A stretch of DNA of 64,000 nt from Ceratothoa steindachneri (taxonomy: Eukaryota > Arthropoda > Malacostraca > Isopoda > Cymothoidae). The stretch is taken from positions 72,636,920-72,700,919 of the forward strand of contig OZ018323.1 of NCBI GenBank assembly GCA_963969495.1, given 5' to 3'. The position numbers were made by a program, and so were the translations under genes. Within the stretch, counting starts at the first letter, position 1, and each line of letters begins with the position of its first letter. Shown here in pieces: positions 33,656-45,535 of this stretch. A model generated the notes under the pieces. The model had not been told where the DNA came from, searched no databases, and was given only the letters and a program-made list of their open reading frames with translations.

Positions 33656-34230
33656 ATAGGAAAAATATTAAATGACTCCTTCCATCCAAAGGTTTCAAAG
33701 ATAGATGTCCTTAAGGACTTGCAATATTTTCTCCTACCTGATCTCGGTCCTCTGAATCAAAAGGCTTCAAGACGGTACCGAAAAGTTCTTCAGAGTTTTT
33801 TTCTGCAAATACATTTCCGAATAACCTTCATTAACAATTTAAAAATAGGTAATTTCTTCCGCACCAAGGATTTAACCCCGGGTTAGTATTGTATACAAAT
33901 TTCTTGCCCTGGATGTTCCCAGGGAAGATATATTGTTACTACTATTCGCTTGTCACATTCCAGGGTTTGCGCACACTTTGGAATTAGTTGCCGAACAGAA
34001 AAGTCTCTCTCTAGTAAGGAAGTCTCGCCAATCAGAGATCCCATTATGAAGTATAAGGTTGATGGAAACATCAATACTTTTGAGATTCTGTGCTCTAATC
34101 CTAACATCACCCAGCTCAGAATTCTGGAATCTCTCTTCATAAAAATGCATTCTCCCACGTTAAATTCAGACTTAACCTGCCACCCATTATCGGTAATAGC
34201 CACAACCAACCAGCTTCACACCTGGTAATA
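33655..34230 (+). pseudogene. Penelope-like retroelement, C-terminal GIY-YIG region
   Basis: The plus strand first gives a connector (QIHFRITFINNLKIGNFF, 33805-33860) like the segment before the endonuclease of Penelope-like elements. After a stop near 33885 it gives FPCPGCSQGRYIVTT near 33900-33945, the Cys-rich start plus a degenerate YIG (YIV). The 33950-34228 frame continues with FGISCRTEKSLSS, FEILCSNPNITQLRILESLF and PTLNSD, a familiar ending of this endonuclease domain. The reverse transcriptase part is missing, so this is a 5'-truncated copy. The piece downstream (34470-34560) has an A-rich 3' end running into (TA)n. The Penelope assignment is from memory of motifs. Confidence 0.65.
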
Positions 34231-34557
34231 TTCTACTGACAAAAAAATACCCATAATCGTGTCCGATTCTGGTAAATTCCTTAGTAATTCCCCGGACTCG
34301 CTGACAGCAGGTATGAATTTGTTCCTCTTCTTTGCTTTTTTTTAGCTTGTCTGTATATGTACTTGTAATTATTAATACTTCTAACTTTATAGGTTTACTA
34401 TCTTAATTATTTGCTTTTGATTCCTATTTAGTTTAGGTTAACATTTGTTCGCCTTACAAATTGTGTTTATCCCTATTGCCGGATGATGGATTGGGTAATC
34501 CGAAATCTTGCTTGGAATAAATAAGAATCTCACTGATGGTCGTATCCTTCCTACTGC

Positions 34558-34558
<1 letters not shown>

Positions 34559-34621
<63 letters not shown>

Positions 34622-34623
34622 GT
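34559..34623. repeat. (TA)n microsatellite
   Basis: Near-perfect TA tract directly downstream of the presumed 3' end of the Penelope-like copy. Confidence 0.95.
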
Positions 34624-34639
34624 ATGAATATTTACATAT

Positions 34640-36969
34640 ATTTATATATATCCTTTTGTTTGTTATCCTTTATGATGTTATAAAATATAAAATAGTTATT
34701 GCCGCCTTTTTTATTCCTTACTTTCTTATTTTGTTTTATTTTAACACCTACGTAGAAGTCACTCAAATTCTTTCATATTCGTTGCTTCTCATAATGTTCG
34801 TTTAAATATTGGAGTTGTTTCCCCGTTTCCTTTAGTCCTCACTTATTAATTTTACCATCAGTTTTTGCTGTTTACAAACTTTTAATTAGAATTTGGAGCA
34901 CGCACAACTCTGATATTTCAGGTTCCGTTATAATAAATCTGATATTGAAGATCAAGAATAATCAAGAAAGTTCTGTTGTTTAAATATTCTCATTACAGTC
35001 TTTTATTACTTTATTGGTTAGGCTAAGGGGTTATGTTATTTTAGAATGGATTTGTCAGTTTAGAAAGAGTTAGTTAGATAAAAAAATACCTGTGTCAAGT
35101 TCTAGTTAGGTCTATCTCTCCACTACCGCTTTATTTGTGAAGAAAATAAAGGCAAGATAAATTTTTAGCACCTTCAAATTCATAAGAAATGATATTTTTC
35201 TCTGACAAGGATTAGTTTTCTAATCTGCCCTATTACAACGTGTAAGTCTATTTTAAGAAACAGTTAAAGAGTTATTATTCAAAGTGGGCTGAGGATTTTT
35301 AATGTGAAGAGGATGCTGCAGGTAATTATTCTGAGAATCTGCTTACCACATTATATATCTTGAAATTCTTGCGCTTGATCTAAGAGTTCGGGTAGGTTTG
35401 CTAAGTTCATGTCCAACTCATTAAGATATACCTATCTATATGATGCATTAAGTGCAAGTAGTACTGGCACCGTGTTAGTCTTACATATACAAAAAAACGA
35501 CTAAAATTTTGGATCACCATCGGTGAGTGTTTGATCTTTCAAAAGTCATGCGAAACTAGAAAATTCTTCGAAAGGAGCCCGTAATTATCAGCTAAATATC
35601 AATCAAATGTCTTATCGTTATTCTGGCCTACACTTTCTAATCTACGTGAACTTGATTTAACATATAAGCTTCGAATGAAAGTAATTTCCAATATTTTAAA
35701 ATAAAGTGTTAGATAGTATTAATATAAGGTGACATATGTTATGTTAGGATTGCTACAATTCGGAATTATATCTTTTTGTAGATTGTAAAAATTTGTTTAG
35801 CATCTTCTTCATTATTCATCCCTATGTCTTCCCTGCAGCAGAATCGATTTAGCACACTAAGGGGATAATGCAGAAAATGAAAAAGTATATAATATAGTAA
35901 TTTGGCGAGAAGAAAGAAGGAAATTTAGAAAAAATATTTCTATAATTAATTACTCGGTAAACTTTGACAATTTTATATGAATGTAATTTATAATATAGCT
36001 TATATAAATAAAGACTTCAATTAAAATTACCGAATTTATTGAGGAATATTGATTTAATAAAGTTACGCGTATTAATAGCGTTAGCATGACAAATAAGTTT
36101 AGCTGAGTTCCAATCGATATTATGGTTAAGTTAGGACATGAGTATATACAAATAACTGTTCTCTTCTCCATATCAAACATTATATTTATTTTGCGATATA
36201 CCTTTTGGAGAACATTTACGAGATTTCGCAAAGTAATACTTAGAAAAATCTATACATTTTATCCATTATACATTGCGAATGGTGGAAGGAGCATTCTGCA
36301 CTAAAATTTTACAAATAGTATTTTTATAGTTAAATAATATTTAGATGCCTGATAATTTTAAAAGATGAGGAAGAGTAGCAAAATATGGATAATATAAAGA
36401 ACGAGAAAATTCCTGTTATTAAAGGGACGGTATGGAGCGAAACGGATAAAAGACATTTTAACTACATACCTCAAGACATTTAAAGAAAAGGTCGAGAATA
36501 GCAAAGATTGTGTCCTATGTCAGATTACACTGGTCTGCACTTTTTTCAAGGTCTAACACATACATAATGCACAATTTTAGCTAGTTTTTCGCACTAATCT
36601 CAAAAATCATTCTCATTTCTATCTAATCAGATCAGGGCTTCGAGATGTTAGCACAAACTAGAAATTTTTATATTCTAATCTATTTGTAGGCGAATGTACA
36701 CACAATAGTAAACTTTTAACTGATTTATAAACAGAAGGTTTACAGAATGTTCTAATTGCTACCAAGAATAGTGCAACATACAAATAAGCTACTCATGGAT
36801 GAATGGTCTCTTCGGGGAATTTTGATTTTCTCTAGCAGACACCAAATCCATTTTCCGGCACCAGCAGTAGTTGACCAGAGTATTGGCATCCCAAGGATAT
36901 TGGTAGCGCTCTTTCATCACATTGATTTATTGGTGAGAGCGCTCACTCTGTTCTTCACTGTAGTGTATT
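34640..36969. other. AT-rich DNA without recognised gene
   Basis: No motif-bearing frame. The 93-codon minus frame 35950-36231 and the 60-codon plus frame 36122-36304 overlap in opposite directions and look like chance. Confidence 0.5.
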
Positions 36970-37900
36970 TTTGCTGACATACGAGCACCATTTTGCAGGA
37001 ATTCCCTATTAACTCATCAACGGCCTTCTCATATTGAAGTCTTCTGAGGTTGCCAAGAAAGTCTGCAATGACTGACTTAAGGACAACCAGGCTGAAAGTT
37101 CAGCCAGATTCGGGACTTTATCCAAACTGGTGCCTTTCAGGCGGCCTAATTTAAGACCATCAATAAACCTGCCTTCAGTTTTTCCATGCCGATTTGTAGA
37201 AAATTCTGACGGAGGAAAGCAAATCCTTTACATTCATTGTCCATTGCCTTGAAAATTTATTAATCAAACCGTGTTTGCAGTATATGGGTGGAAGCAAGAT
37301 CTTGCTCTGGCCAACCAGAGGGTAAGAGAAAACATTGTGTGAACTGGGTTCTAATCCTTATTTTGACGGCAATTCTTGTCTGACATAATGCTTCTCGTCA
37401 GTCCGACTGTCCCACAAGCATATAAAGCATGGATACTTTGTGTAACCAATTTGAAGGCCTAGGATAAGTAAAACAACTTCAAGACTTCCATAGTTCAGCC
37501 ATTTATTTTCCTGATATTTAACAGCAGACAACAGACCATCCACGCTGTTGTAGGTTTTTTTTATATAGCCGAGTGTCCAACTGGGGTCGATGAAATGTTA
37601 TTGCCCTTATTTAGAAGAACTGCTTTGAGACTTCTATTAGATAAGTCAATGAAAAATGTACATTTCATTGTATCATACTTCAGGCCCATTAAGTTGAGAC
37701 AGTCAGCAATGTTGTTAAATTAGACTAGCAAAGACCTTTAATCAAACGTGAAAAATTTCCTAAATTTTTTCTCGCGTTCTCGATAGTAATAGAATGCTGG
37801 TCTTCGCGCAAGCATACATTTTTTTCACAGAGGTGAACCTAATACCTGAGAAAATTCTTTTGAAAAGTTCATGTCTCATGTCAGGTCTATAATTTCGGCT
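36970..37900 (-). pseudogene. Unnamed multicopy protein family, fragment A
   Basis: From 37900 down, the minus strand reads FFIDLSNRSLKAVLLNKGNN (about 37600-37660). The frame 37358-37543 follows with MDGLLSAVKYQENKW, LLILGLQIGYTKYPCFICLW and DSRTDEKHYV. Then come LLPPIYCKHGLINKFS (about 37255-37310) and VIADFLGNLRRLQYEKAVDE (about 37010-37075). The same blocks in the same order occur in the copy at 61380-62700 (LQLGYTKNMLFLCLWNCRDD there). Several stops and frameshifts break it. I know this only as an uncharacterised protein repeated in invertebrate genomes; a Cys pair (CFIC) and conserved GYTK are its clearest marks. Confidence 0.6.
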
Positions 37901-40080
37901 TGCGTAAATGCGACGAGTTAGTCGCCCTCTTCTCGCTTGTATGCATCTAACTCAGCTGTATCTGTACTGACACTAGCCTTGAAATCAGAGCTAAAAACCG
38001 TTATAAAATCAAATACAGGTCATGCAGAAATAGCAGTCGGTGACTTGATCTTTGCCTTCCCTCTAAACTTTGGGATACAAAATGACATACTCTTTCTTTT
38101 TTATTACTCCAATCCTACAAATTTTCAACACATGTTTTACAGCAAATATATAGAGTAAATAGCTTATATTAGTCCCCTAGTTTTATTCCAAAGTAAGCAT
38201 AATTTTTATGCCTTTTCCCCAAATCCGTGATTTTTTCTTGACAGTCTGGAAGAGCGACCTTCCCTCTGATGTAACAAAACTTATTCGGATGATTCTTAAA
38301 TGTATGATCCATTATAATGCAAACCTATACCTGAAAAGATGAATAAAATAGGTTATGTATGGTTGCTTATCACTAGCTGTGACAAAACAGATGTAATAAA
38401 CGGTTGGTTGAGAGCGGCTATTTTGGAATATCGGAGTATGTATGTTCTAATCTAAATCGAGGATGTCTTAGAAACCCCACATGACCAAAGAAACCAAATT
38501 ATTTTCTTAGATTGAGCATGCAAAATTGATTCTAAATCAGTTGGAAAACAGATTAGCTTTTCACAATGGCCAGTGTTATTTTGAAATTTTAGTGTTAAAA
38601 ATTCAGGCCTAACCACCCGAAGAGAGTTAGAATTACATGGTTTACAATAAAAAGGGATCTTAAAATCAGATGAGCGACACTTGAGGAAGAAGATATGAGC
38701 AACGCAGACCGCCACAAATTGTTTTGAGGTGGTCAGTCACCACTAAAGCAAAAGGAGAGAAATAACATCGTATATATTACATATTCTCCATAGTAAACAA
38801 AGTAAAATATAAACTGGTGAGAAAATAACCTAAATCAGTATTTAGAGATTACTTCTATATGAAAATAGTCCTCGTGGGCATTTGGTTTTAAACTCGATTC
38901 ACTAGTTTTTTCAATATACTAGTGGCGATCAATAGGTTTTGCGATTCAGTAGGGCAAAAAAGAGGAAGGGAGATGGCTGTTTGTGGCTGTTTGTGGAATA
39001 TGCAGGATCAGTAATTATAAAAGCTTTGATATAAATCATTGTTCTCGAACATTTTTGCTCCATGAGCACCTTCCCTCATGATTCAAATCCTATGCCAACC
39101 ACCCTTTCCAAGTTTTATAACTTAAGTAGATCACTTTACAAAATCCATATCTAGATTTTTAAAAATCTTTATTTTTTTTATATTGGTACATGAGTCCTAA
39201 CTGTTACTATGCCCCCCAAATTTATATTGTTACCAGGATAAAGACAACGGTGTAAGACTATCACACTATTCCAGTCTACGGAATTCTTATCTGTAGAAAT
39301 GTCAACATTCCACCTTTTGGATATCCAAATCTTTGTAAAATTGTAATGTACGTAGTTAGTTTGGCAATGTAGCAACCATCACAATGACACTTCTGGTGGA
39401 TGCTCTTTATATGCAATCAGTGTATAAATGTATCAAGTAGACCAATCTAACAGTTTAAAATGAATTGTATAAATTCGCTCTTTTGAACCTTGGCTTTTGT
39501 CGTCGCACTACGCGGAAGAGTTTTAAAATATTTCAATTCGCCAGAGACCTTCAAGAGGATTAAATTGAGCCCTCTACAAGGGAAAGGCCACGAGTCCAAT
39601 TAGAAAATTAAATATTAATGTATAATATGAAGTTAAATTGTTTAGAGTTAAATTAAATAGACTTATGCGGTAAATCCAAATATTTTGAAGTCTAAATTGG
39701 AATCTCGAATAGTAAAATTTGGGAGGCTATAATTAATAGATTAATTATCAATCATGTATAGCATCAAGGAAGGAAAATAAATTGACAAGTATTCTATTAA
39801 AATAAAGATGGAAAATGTGACGAAGATAAAGATTTAGAATAGAGAACAACCATGGAAAATAGTTTTCAGACACCTTGGATATTTTAGGGAATAAAATAAA
39901 TGGAGGATCGGAAAGATTTTATTTGCAAATCAATAGTTATAAAACAATAGAAAAGTAAGAATAAATAACAATAAGTTATATATGCTCAAAACAATCAACA
40001 AGGATTTTCAAAATGCAAAATCCTGTAACATTGGCAACATAAAACAAATAAGCAGATGTAGCTAGGTGAAAATATAAGCT
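37901..40080. other. AT-rich DNA without recognised gene
   Basis: Frames at 37937-38158 plus, 38452-38715 minus and 39178-39375 minus have no recognised motif. A short mariner-end fragment (38919-38997) is listed separately. Confidence 0.45.
38919..38997 (+). mobile_element. Fragment of the mariner left end
   Basis: From AATAGGTTTTGCG to GGCTGTTTGTGG this is closely similar to the left end of the mariner element at 45536 (about 75 bases aligned). GGCTGTTTGTGG is then duplicated in tandem. No transposase or right end follows, so it is a truncated relic of the same family. Confidence 0.7.
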
Positions 40081-40099
40081 ACAATGATCTGATACAGGA

Positions 40100-40800
40100 A
40101 TCTCAGTAGTGCATGCTCTCCGCAAGGTGCGACACCTATTGAATGTGATGTTATCGCACCTGTCTTTGATGACTGCCGTCCCTCTTGCTAACGATGTCTT
40201 ACGGCTTGTTTCAGGTTATGCCAGTGTTTTTACAGTGGATTTATATCCAGAGACTTCGCTATTCAGTTCACCGCTGTGATACTGTTGTCCTAGAACCAGT
40301 AACATGGCACATAGTTCTGCTAGAAAAATGGAATTCTGCGCTTTTTGGGAGAGGTGTTGGGCTGAGGCAGCCATAGTTTCTCCTAGTTAATCTTGAAACT
40401 TCTCTGAGTTCATCTTACCATCACAATTCATAAGACGTTCCACAACTGAACTTGACACGAAGCCTGTAACATTATAAATCGGCCACTCTACTTTACTTTT
40501 GGCACTATGCACTCACAATTTCACAAATCACATAGCCTCCTTCAGACTCAAACGATACCTATGGTGAAAAACAATAGAGGGGAGACTCATTCACATAAAA
40601 GACACGTCTCCAGTGACACAGGATCCAGTTACGTTCAACTCATGCCAAAGCTTGTCGAATTTGCTTTTACTGAATGTTGATCAGTGGGATTTGACGTGCT
40701 GTACATGACTTCAGACCTTATTCAAGCACTCTGCCAAGGATCTTCTGACGGCTATACTAACTTAGTTGCTCTTTGTTAATTTTCTATCTAAACTGAACAC
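40100..40800 (-). pseudogene. Tc1-like transposase remnant
   Basis: The minus strand reads TARQIPLINIQ, stop, KQIRQALA, stop, VERNWILCHWRRVFYVNESPLY (about 40570-40690), the block around the first catalytic Asp (DES in relatives, here NES). Next come NVTGFVSSSVVERLMNCDGK (about 40420-40480) and a degraded stretch. The last part is a faint SGYKSTVKTL segment where the usual SPDLNPIE block should be. Stops and frameshifts are numerous. A 63-codon plus frame (40185-40376) is an antisense shadow. The element ends were not found. Confidence 0.6.
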
Positions 40801-42039
40801 TTCTTAAGGTTTTAAAGGAAAAGGCTCATGCAAAGTAGGAACCTGTCAAAACGTTTTAGACCCATCATTACCTGTTAAGCCTGAGTTCAGTGTTGAAAGT
40901 TTTCCCTTTCTCGAATCCCCTTCAACACTTTTGCAAAGCATAATTGTAATCCCATGATCTTTCTGTCGATTCTTTTTTGTAGCAGAGATTTCTCACTCTT
41001 GTAAAATACTAGAAAGAGGCTAAGGAGAACTGTTTTCGATAACAAAATAAAAAAGTGAGTTTAATGACCAATGAAAAAGCGAAATATTTTATCTACTTTA
41101 AATATATATTGCCTGAAAAAATATTTTTGCAATTTTTTAGAGGTCTGTAGTTTATTTTATTAAATAATTAAGATAGTTTACATGATGTGAAGGAGAGTGC
41201 AGTCAGTTCTCGATTTGATTAAGATGTTCACTAAACTGCATTGGGTGTCCATCTCTCGGTGAGGTGAGGTAGGGTGATTTGGTTAGCTCAAACTCTCATA
41301 GTGCATAGGATTCTCATGATTTATTTACCATTACAGAGGGGAAAGGGCTAATTAGATGGTGACCGAAATAGTATTTAAACTTACATGGAAAGGAAACATG
41401 TTTTAAAAAAAGATAAGTGTTGTAGACCTAAGATTTATGACAGCCATTAATCTTCTGCTTGAAATATTTTGACAATCGCGATTGAATGAATAGGAATTTT
41501 ATGTGAGACCAATAATTTTTCTTACATATTAGATGCGATTAATTATGAACATTTGTATATATTATCTAAGTAGGATAATTAAACATGAATGCTCTTATAT
41601 TTTTTTAAGAAAAACTTAGTAAACGAACGGAAACGAAGTAAATTATCAAATCTATCTTAAATCAAATTTTAATAGTAAAAGTTTTGGTCATACAGTTCTT
41701 ACATTTTTTTACTTTGTTACCCGTTTTTTCTGGAATAATTATTATAGAAAATAGAAGATTTGACATTAAATATATATAAATTATGCTACGTTTTGGGGAA
41801 AATTCCCCATATATTTCTTTTTGGTTAAAGAATGGTTGGTGCCTGATTTTAGGGAAGAGAACTTATAAGTAATTACATAGTAAATTACACTCACGTATTT
41901 ATACCTCTTCTCGGGGGCGGGGGAATTCTCTTGTTTTGATAATATCCTAAAGTTCATTAAAAAGTAACTAAAATGCAACCAAAGGAGTTAATATATTTTA
42001 TTGTAGTTTGCAATGCCAGGGGGCACGCACAATATAGCG

Positions 42040-42310
42040 TGTTGATGTCTAAATCTCTCTTAGTTCGAGGATTCTTTGTCTATTTAGTACCATCTCGTAA
42101 AATAATACATTCATGACCGCAGTCCTTAGACTCAGAACCCAATTCAGAACTAAAGCGCGAAGAACTATCTTTAGTGAAAGACAAATGATCTACTTACGAA
42201 TCATCTCCAGTAATAAACTATTCTTCTCTCTCATCGGAGAGAACATTATCACATTCATCTAAGAGAGCACTAATTTCATGATATGAGTGTCTTTTGAGAG
42301 CTGGTTAAGG
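42040..42310 (-). pseudogene. Possible piggyBac N-terminal fragment
   Basis: The minus strand reads HSYHEISALLDECDNVLSDE, then a Ser/Asp-rich stretch and ILRDGTKWTKNPRTKRD. An acidic N terminus followed by a DGTxW...P...R segment is typical of piggyBac transposases ahead of the catalytic domain. One stop interrupts it, and nothing of the catalytic domain follows. The call rests on composition and a short motif. Confidence 0.4.
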
Positions 42311-43475
42311 ATAATATATCCTAAAAAAATAAGAAAATGAGTTAATTTGAGATGATAATACCCCTCCACCCCCCAAAAAAACGTATATGTATTTTACTAA
42401 TTGGGCTCAAATATAACCCCAAGGAACTATGTTATGCTATAAATGGAGAAATTTCCCTAGATAAGTATTTTCGTTTTCCAGATATGTTTAGCCTATGTAA
42501 ATTTAAGAAAGTAAACTGAATGTTTCCCCGAAATACGGACAGCAGTTACATAGGTGATTATTATTTGGGGGGTTTGGAGGCATAAAATACTCTATTAAAG
42601 GGAGAGTAATTTTAGAGGCCAAATGATTTGCAACCTCCTCAATCTTGGACCTAATAACCCTCGTTTGTTATGCTGCCAGTACACTGAATTACGACCACAA
42701 CGATAAATACGACCATTTTTATTTTTTTCCAATGATCGTTTTTATAAGACTTTTTAAATTTTAAGTATAGAATAATTTGATAGCTTGTATAGCGATTTTT
42801 TTTCTTAGAACTCAATTTGGAATAGAATGAGAGGAAATAATGAGGAGGCAGAAAAGGATTATTGTATTCAGAATGATGCAATCAAATGATAATATGTTAT
42901 CACATAAAGGAATCAACGTACCGGAGAGAGAGGTAGAAATATAGTAATAAAAATTAAGGTTATAATAAAATGGTATGGACGATCTCTTCAGTCACTAATA
43001 TTTTAGCCTCAAATGTGCAATTTATAATTCAAATGTAACAACTAGAAATATTTTCCCATGATAGATGTAAGATTAAACCCATTTTTAAGATATATGACTC
43101 TTATTCATAATCATTTTAATGATTGACATGAGAAAAATTGCAGAAACACGATATGTCATGAATTATAAAGGAAATGGTTGTATGTAAATCTGACACTATT
43201 AAAAAAAGACTTTAAATGTGCGAAGGAGGAGAGAAGGATTGATCTCGAACAGATGATAGAATTTGAATTATAGAGGGGAGACCCTTTAATCCGCTCTACG
43301 TATTTTTAAATGAATATCATATCGTAGAATGGACTCCCGACGATATACCATATATTACTATTCGGTGAGGGAACTTCTTTAATTATCTCTAGAGTGCGTT
43401 AATATCTGGCGGCTGATATTATGTATCTTTGATATGTTTAAGAAGTGGAACTGAGCTCAAGGATAATAATATTGC

Positions 43476-43508
43476 TATCATTAATAAAATAGAGTTTTAT
43501 TAATGATA
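43476..43508. repeat. Perfect 14-bp hairpin with 5-base loop
   Basis: TATCATTAATAAAA and TTTTATTAATGATA flank TAGAG. It could be a foldback remnant; no function can be inferred. Confidence 0.85.
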
Positions 43509-43828
43509 ACTATCAACAAACACAAGACGGAAAATATTGACATAAACAGAGAATGGAAAGGGTCGTGGAGACTCAGGATAATCCGAGGATTTAAAGGATT
43601 TAAAAAGGTAAAACAAATATAGAGTTAAAGAGATGGGATGGTTCGATAAACCATTTAAAGCACAGGATAGAATTGACAAAAGGGTTAAGTACTCAAAGGT
43701 GACGTTTGGCTTACGTAACTTTATGCTAGTGGTGCAGTGGAAGGTGGCTTAAAGGAGTTTTCGGTCCGCTGGCGAGTTCCAGCCGAAAAGGGGGGAATAA
43801 GATGATCCTGACGTGGCGTCTTGGGAAT

Positions 43829-44375
43829 GAGAACCGTTTCTCGACGAACGGCTTGAAGAACAATGGCTGTTCTACGTTATTCTCTCCTGAACAAAGGGGG
43901 GGTAAGAACCGTCTCTTGTCTACGGGCTCAAGAACAATGGCTGTTCTAATGTTGTTCTCCTCTGAACAAAGGGGGAAGGGTGAGAACCGTTTCTTGGCGA
44001 AGGGCTCAAAAGAACAATGGCTGTTCTAATGCTGTTCTCCTCTGAACAACAGATGGGAGGAGAACCGTCTCTTGTCTACGGGCTCAAGAACAATAGCTGT
44101 TCTAATGTTGTTCTCCTCTGAACAACAAGGGGAAAGGGTGAGAACCGTTTCTTGGCGAAGGGCTCAAAAGAACAATGGCTGTTCTACGTTGTTCTCCTCT
44201 GAACAACAGGGGGGAGGTGAGAACCGTCTCTTGTTTTCGGGCTCAAGAACAATGGCTGTTCTAATGTTGTTCTCCTCTGAACAACAAGGAAGAAGGGTGA
44301 GAACCGTTTCTTGGCGGAGGGCTCAAAAGAACAATGGCTGTTCTACGTTGTTCTCTTCTGAACACGAGGGGGAAG
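43829..44375 (+). repeat. Minisatellite of about 78 bp, alternating A/B units
   Basis: Seven units start with (G)AGAACCGT at 43829, 43904, 43982, 44060, 44140, 44219 and 44299. Units alternate between type A (GAACCGTTTCTTGGCGAAGG) and type B (GAACCGTCTCTTGTCTACGG), giving a higher-order period of about 157 bp. Each unit holds two short inverted repeats: AGAACA/TGTTCT around ATGGC, and TGTTGTTC/GAACAACA around TCCTCT. Because 78 is a multiple of three, long frames cross the array on both strands (43802-44029 and 44072-44566 plus, 44261-44644 minus), but their peptides are just the repeat translated. Confidence 0.92.
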
Positions 44376-45533
44376 CCTTGGGGACTTGGCGTCACGAAAG
44401 GCTCGAACCTTTGACACTCAAGGAATATTGTCCTCCTTCTGGACAAGTGATGGTGAATCTCAAGGTCGAGGTCCCTTGGCGCACAAAGGGAGAGAGGGTC
44501 GTGGTGATGTTTCGCGACGAAAATCTGGATCTCCAATCTTATCTTAGTGGTAAAGTTTCCATATAAATAGCCAGGAGATCTCCTTGGCGTGGGGGACAAT
44601 GGAGTGGGAGCTTCGAGGGAACGCACAGCCGAGCCGGAGAACAATGCCTTATCTGCCCATAAGCCTAACTCAATCCAGCGAGGTCGGCGTATGGGGGAGA
44701 ACGGGGGGACGATAACCTCCTTGTTTACACATTGACATCCGGTGGCTGTGATAAGGCGCCAAGCTTCGAATCAAAGATGCACGTAGGCAACATCGTGGTT
44801 TTAAATAATATGTGATAGAAGTTAAAATTAACGCAGCTTCAACTCGTTCTATCACATATCATTAAATTATGAGGATTATGGACATGTTTGGGATTAAATA
44901 TAGATAAACATAGAACTTAAAATTAAAATACAACAAACTTCCTCTCATTAGTTAAATAGTAAATATATATTGTGGGAGGCAAACTTAGGTGACAAGGACG
45001 TAGTAATAGTAACAAGAAAAAAGAGAAAATTTCACTAGAACTTGCATTTGACTCGTATGCCTTTGAAATAAGGATCCCGCTATTATTCCTAGGTGTACAG
45101 GGTAAAAGGAATCAAAAGAAAAAGGTTAATCTTAGAGGTTTGCTGATTACAGATAATGTACAGCAGAATAGTCATGAGCTGTGTCAGCCATAAAATGCTC
45201 TCAATTTATAAGTGAACATAGCTTAGTTTTAGGGGCAAGCTGGTAAACAAAAAAACAAGAAAGACAAAAACAAATTGACTTCTCAAGCGGTAGGATAAAT
45301 ATGCACGTAAATGTCAGAAAATAATCTGATTAGAATCTTTTTCAATACCATTTAAAGTTGATTGATTCAAATTTGTTTCGATGATGGATAATTCCTTAAA
45401 GACTGAGTCCAGAAACGGTCAGGAAAGGGAAGGCCAATTTAGAGAACTACCCCGACACTAGATCAAAATGTACACTTAATACTTTATCTCTTACTATCGC
45501 AGGAAAAGAGAATTATCTAACAATTTCCATAGA
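44376..45533. other. Unassigned DNA downstream of minisatellite
   Basis: The first 350 bases are richer in G and C and continue a plus frame to 44566 with no recognised domain; the remainder is AT-rich. A 13-bp perfect inverted repeat is at 44808-44820 and 44847-44859. Confidence 0.4.
44808..44859. repeat. 13-bp perfect inverted repeat
   Basis: ATATGTGATAGAA and TTCTATCACATAT are separated by 26 bases; weaker pairing continues outward. It may be the end pair of a tiny foldback element. Confidence 0.8.
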
Positions 45534-45535
45534 TA

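Larger units (their letters stand above)
40881..43700. other. AT-rich DNA, mostly unassigned
   Basis: It contains a possible piggyBac N-terminal fragment (42040-42310) and a perfect 14-bp hairpin (43476-43508), listed separately. The minus frames 41781-41978 and 42651-42881 carry no motif. Confidence 0.45.

Noticed and set aside
33883..34209. 108-codon minus frame
   Set aside because: Antisense of the GIY-YIG-like region on the plus strand.
43829..44375. CRISPR-like array
   Set aside because: Units are contiguous tandem repeats with no unique spacers, in a eukaryotic context.
43840..44375. AGAACA...TGTTCT palindromes as steroid-receptor response elements
   Set aside because: Spacing is 5 rather than 3 bases and the motif simply recurs as part of the minisatellite unit.
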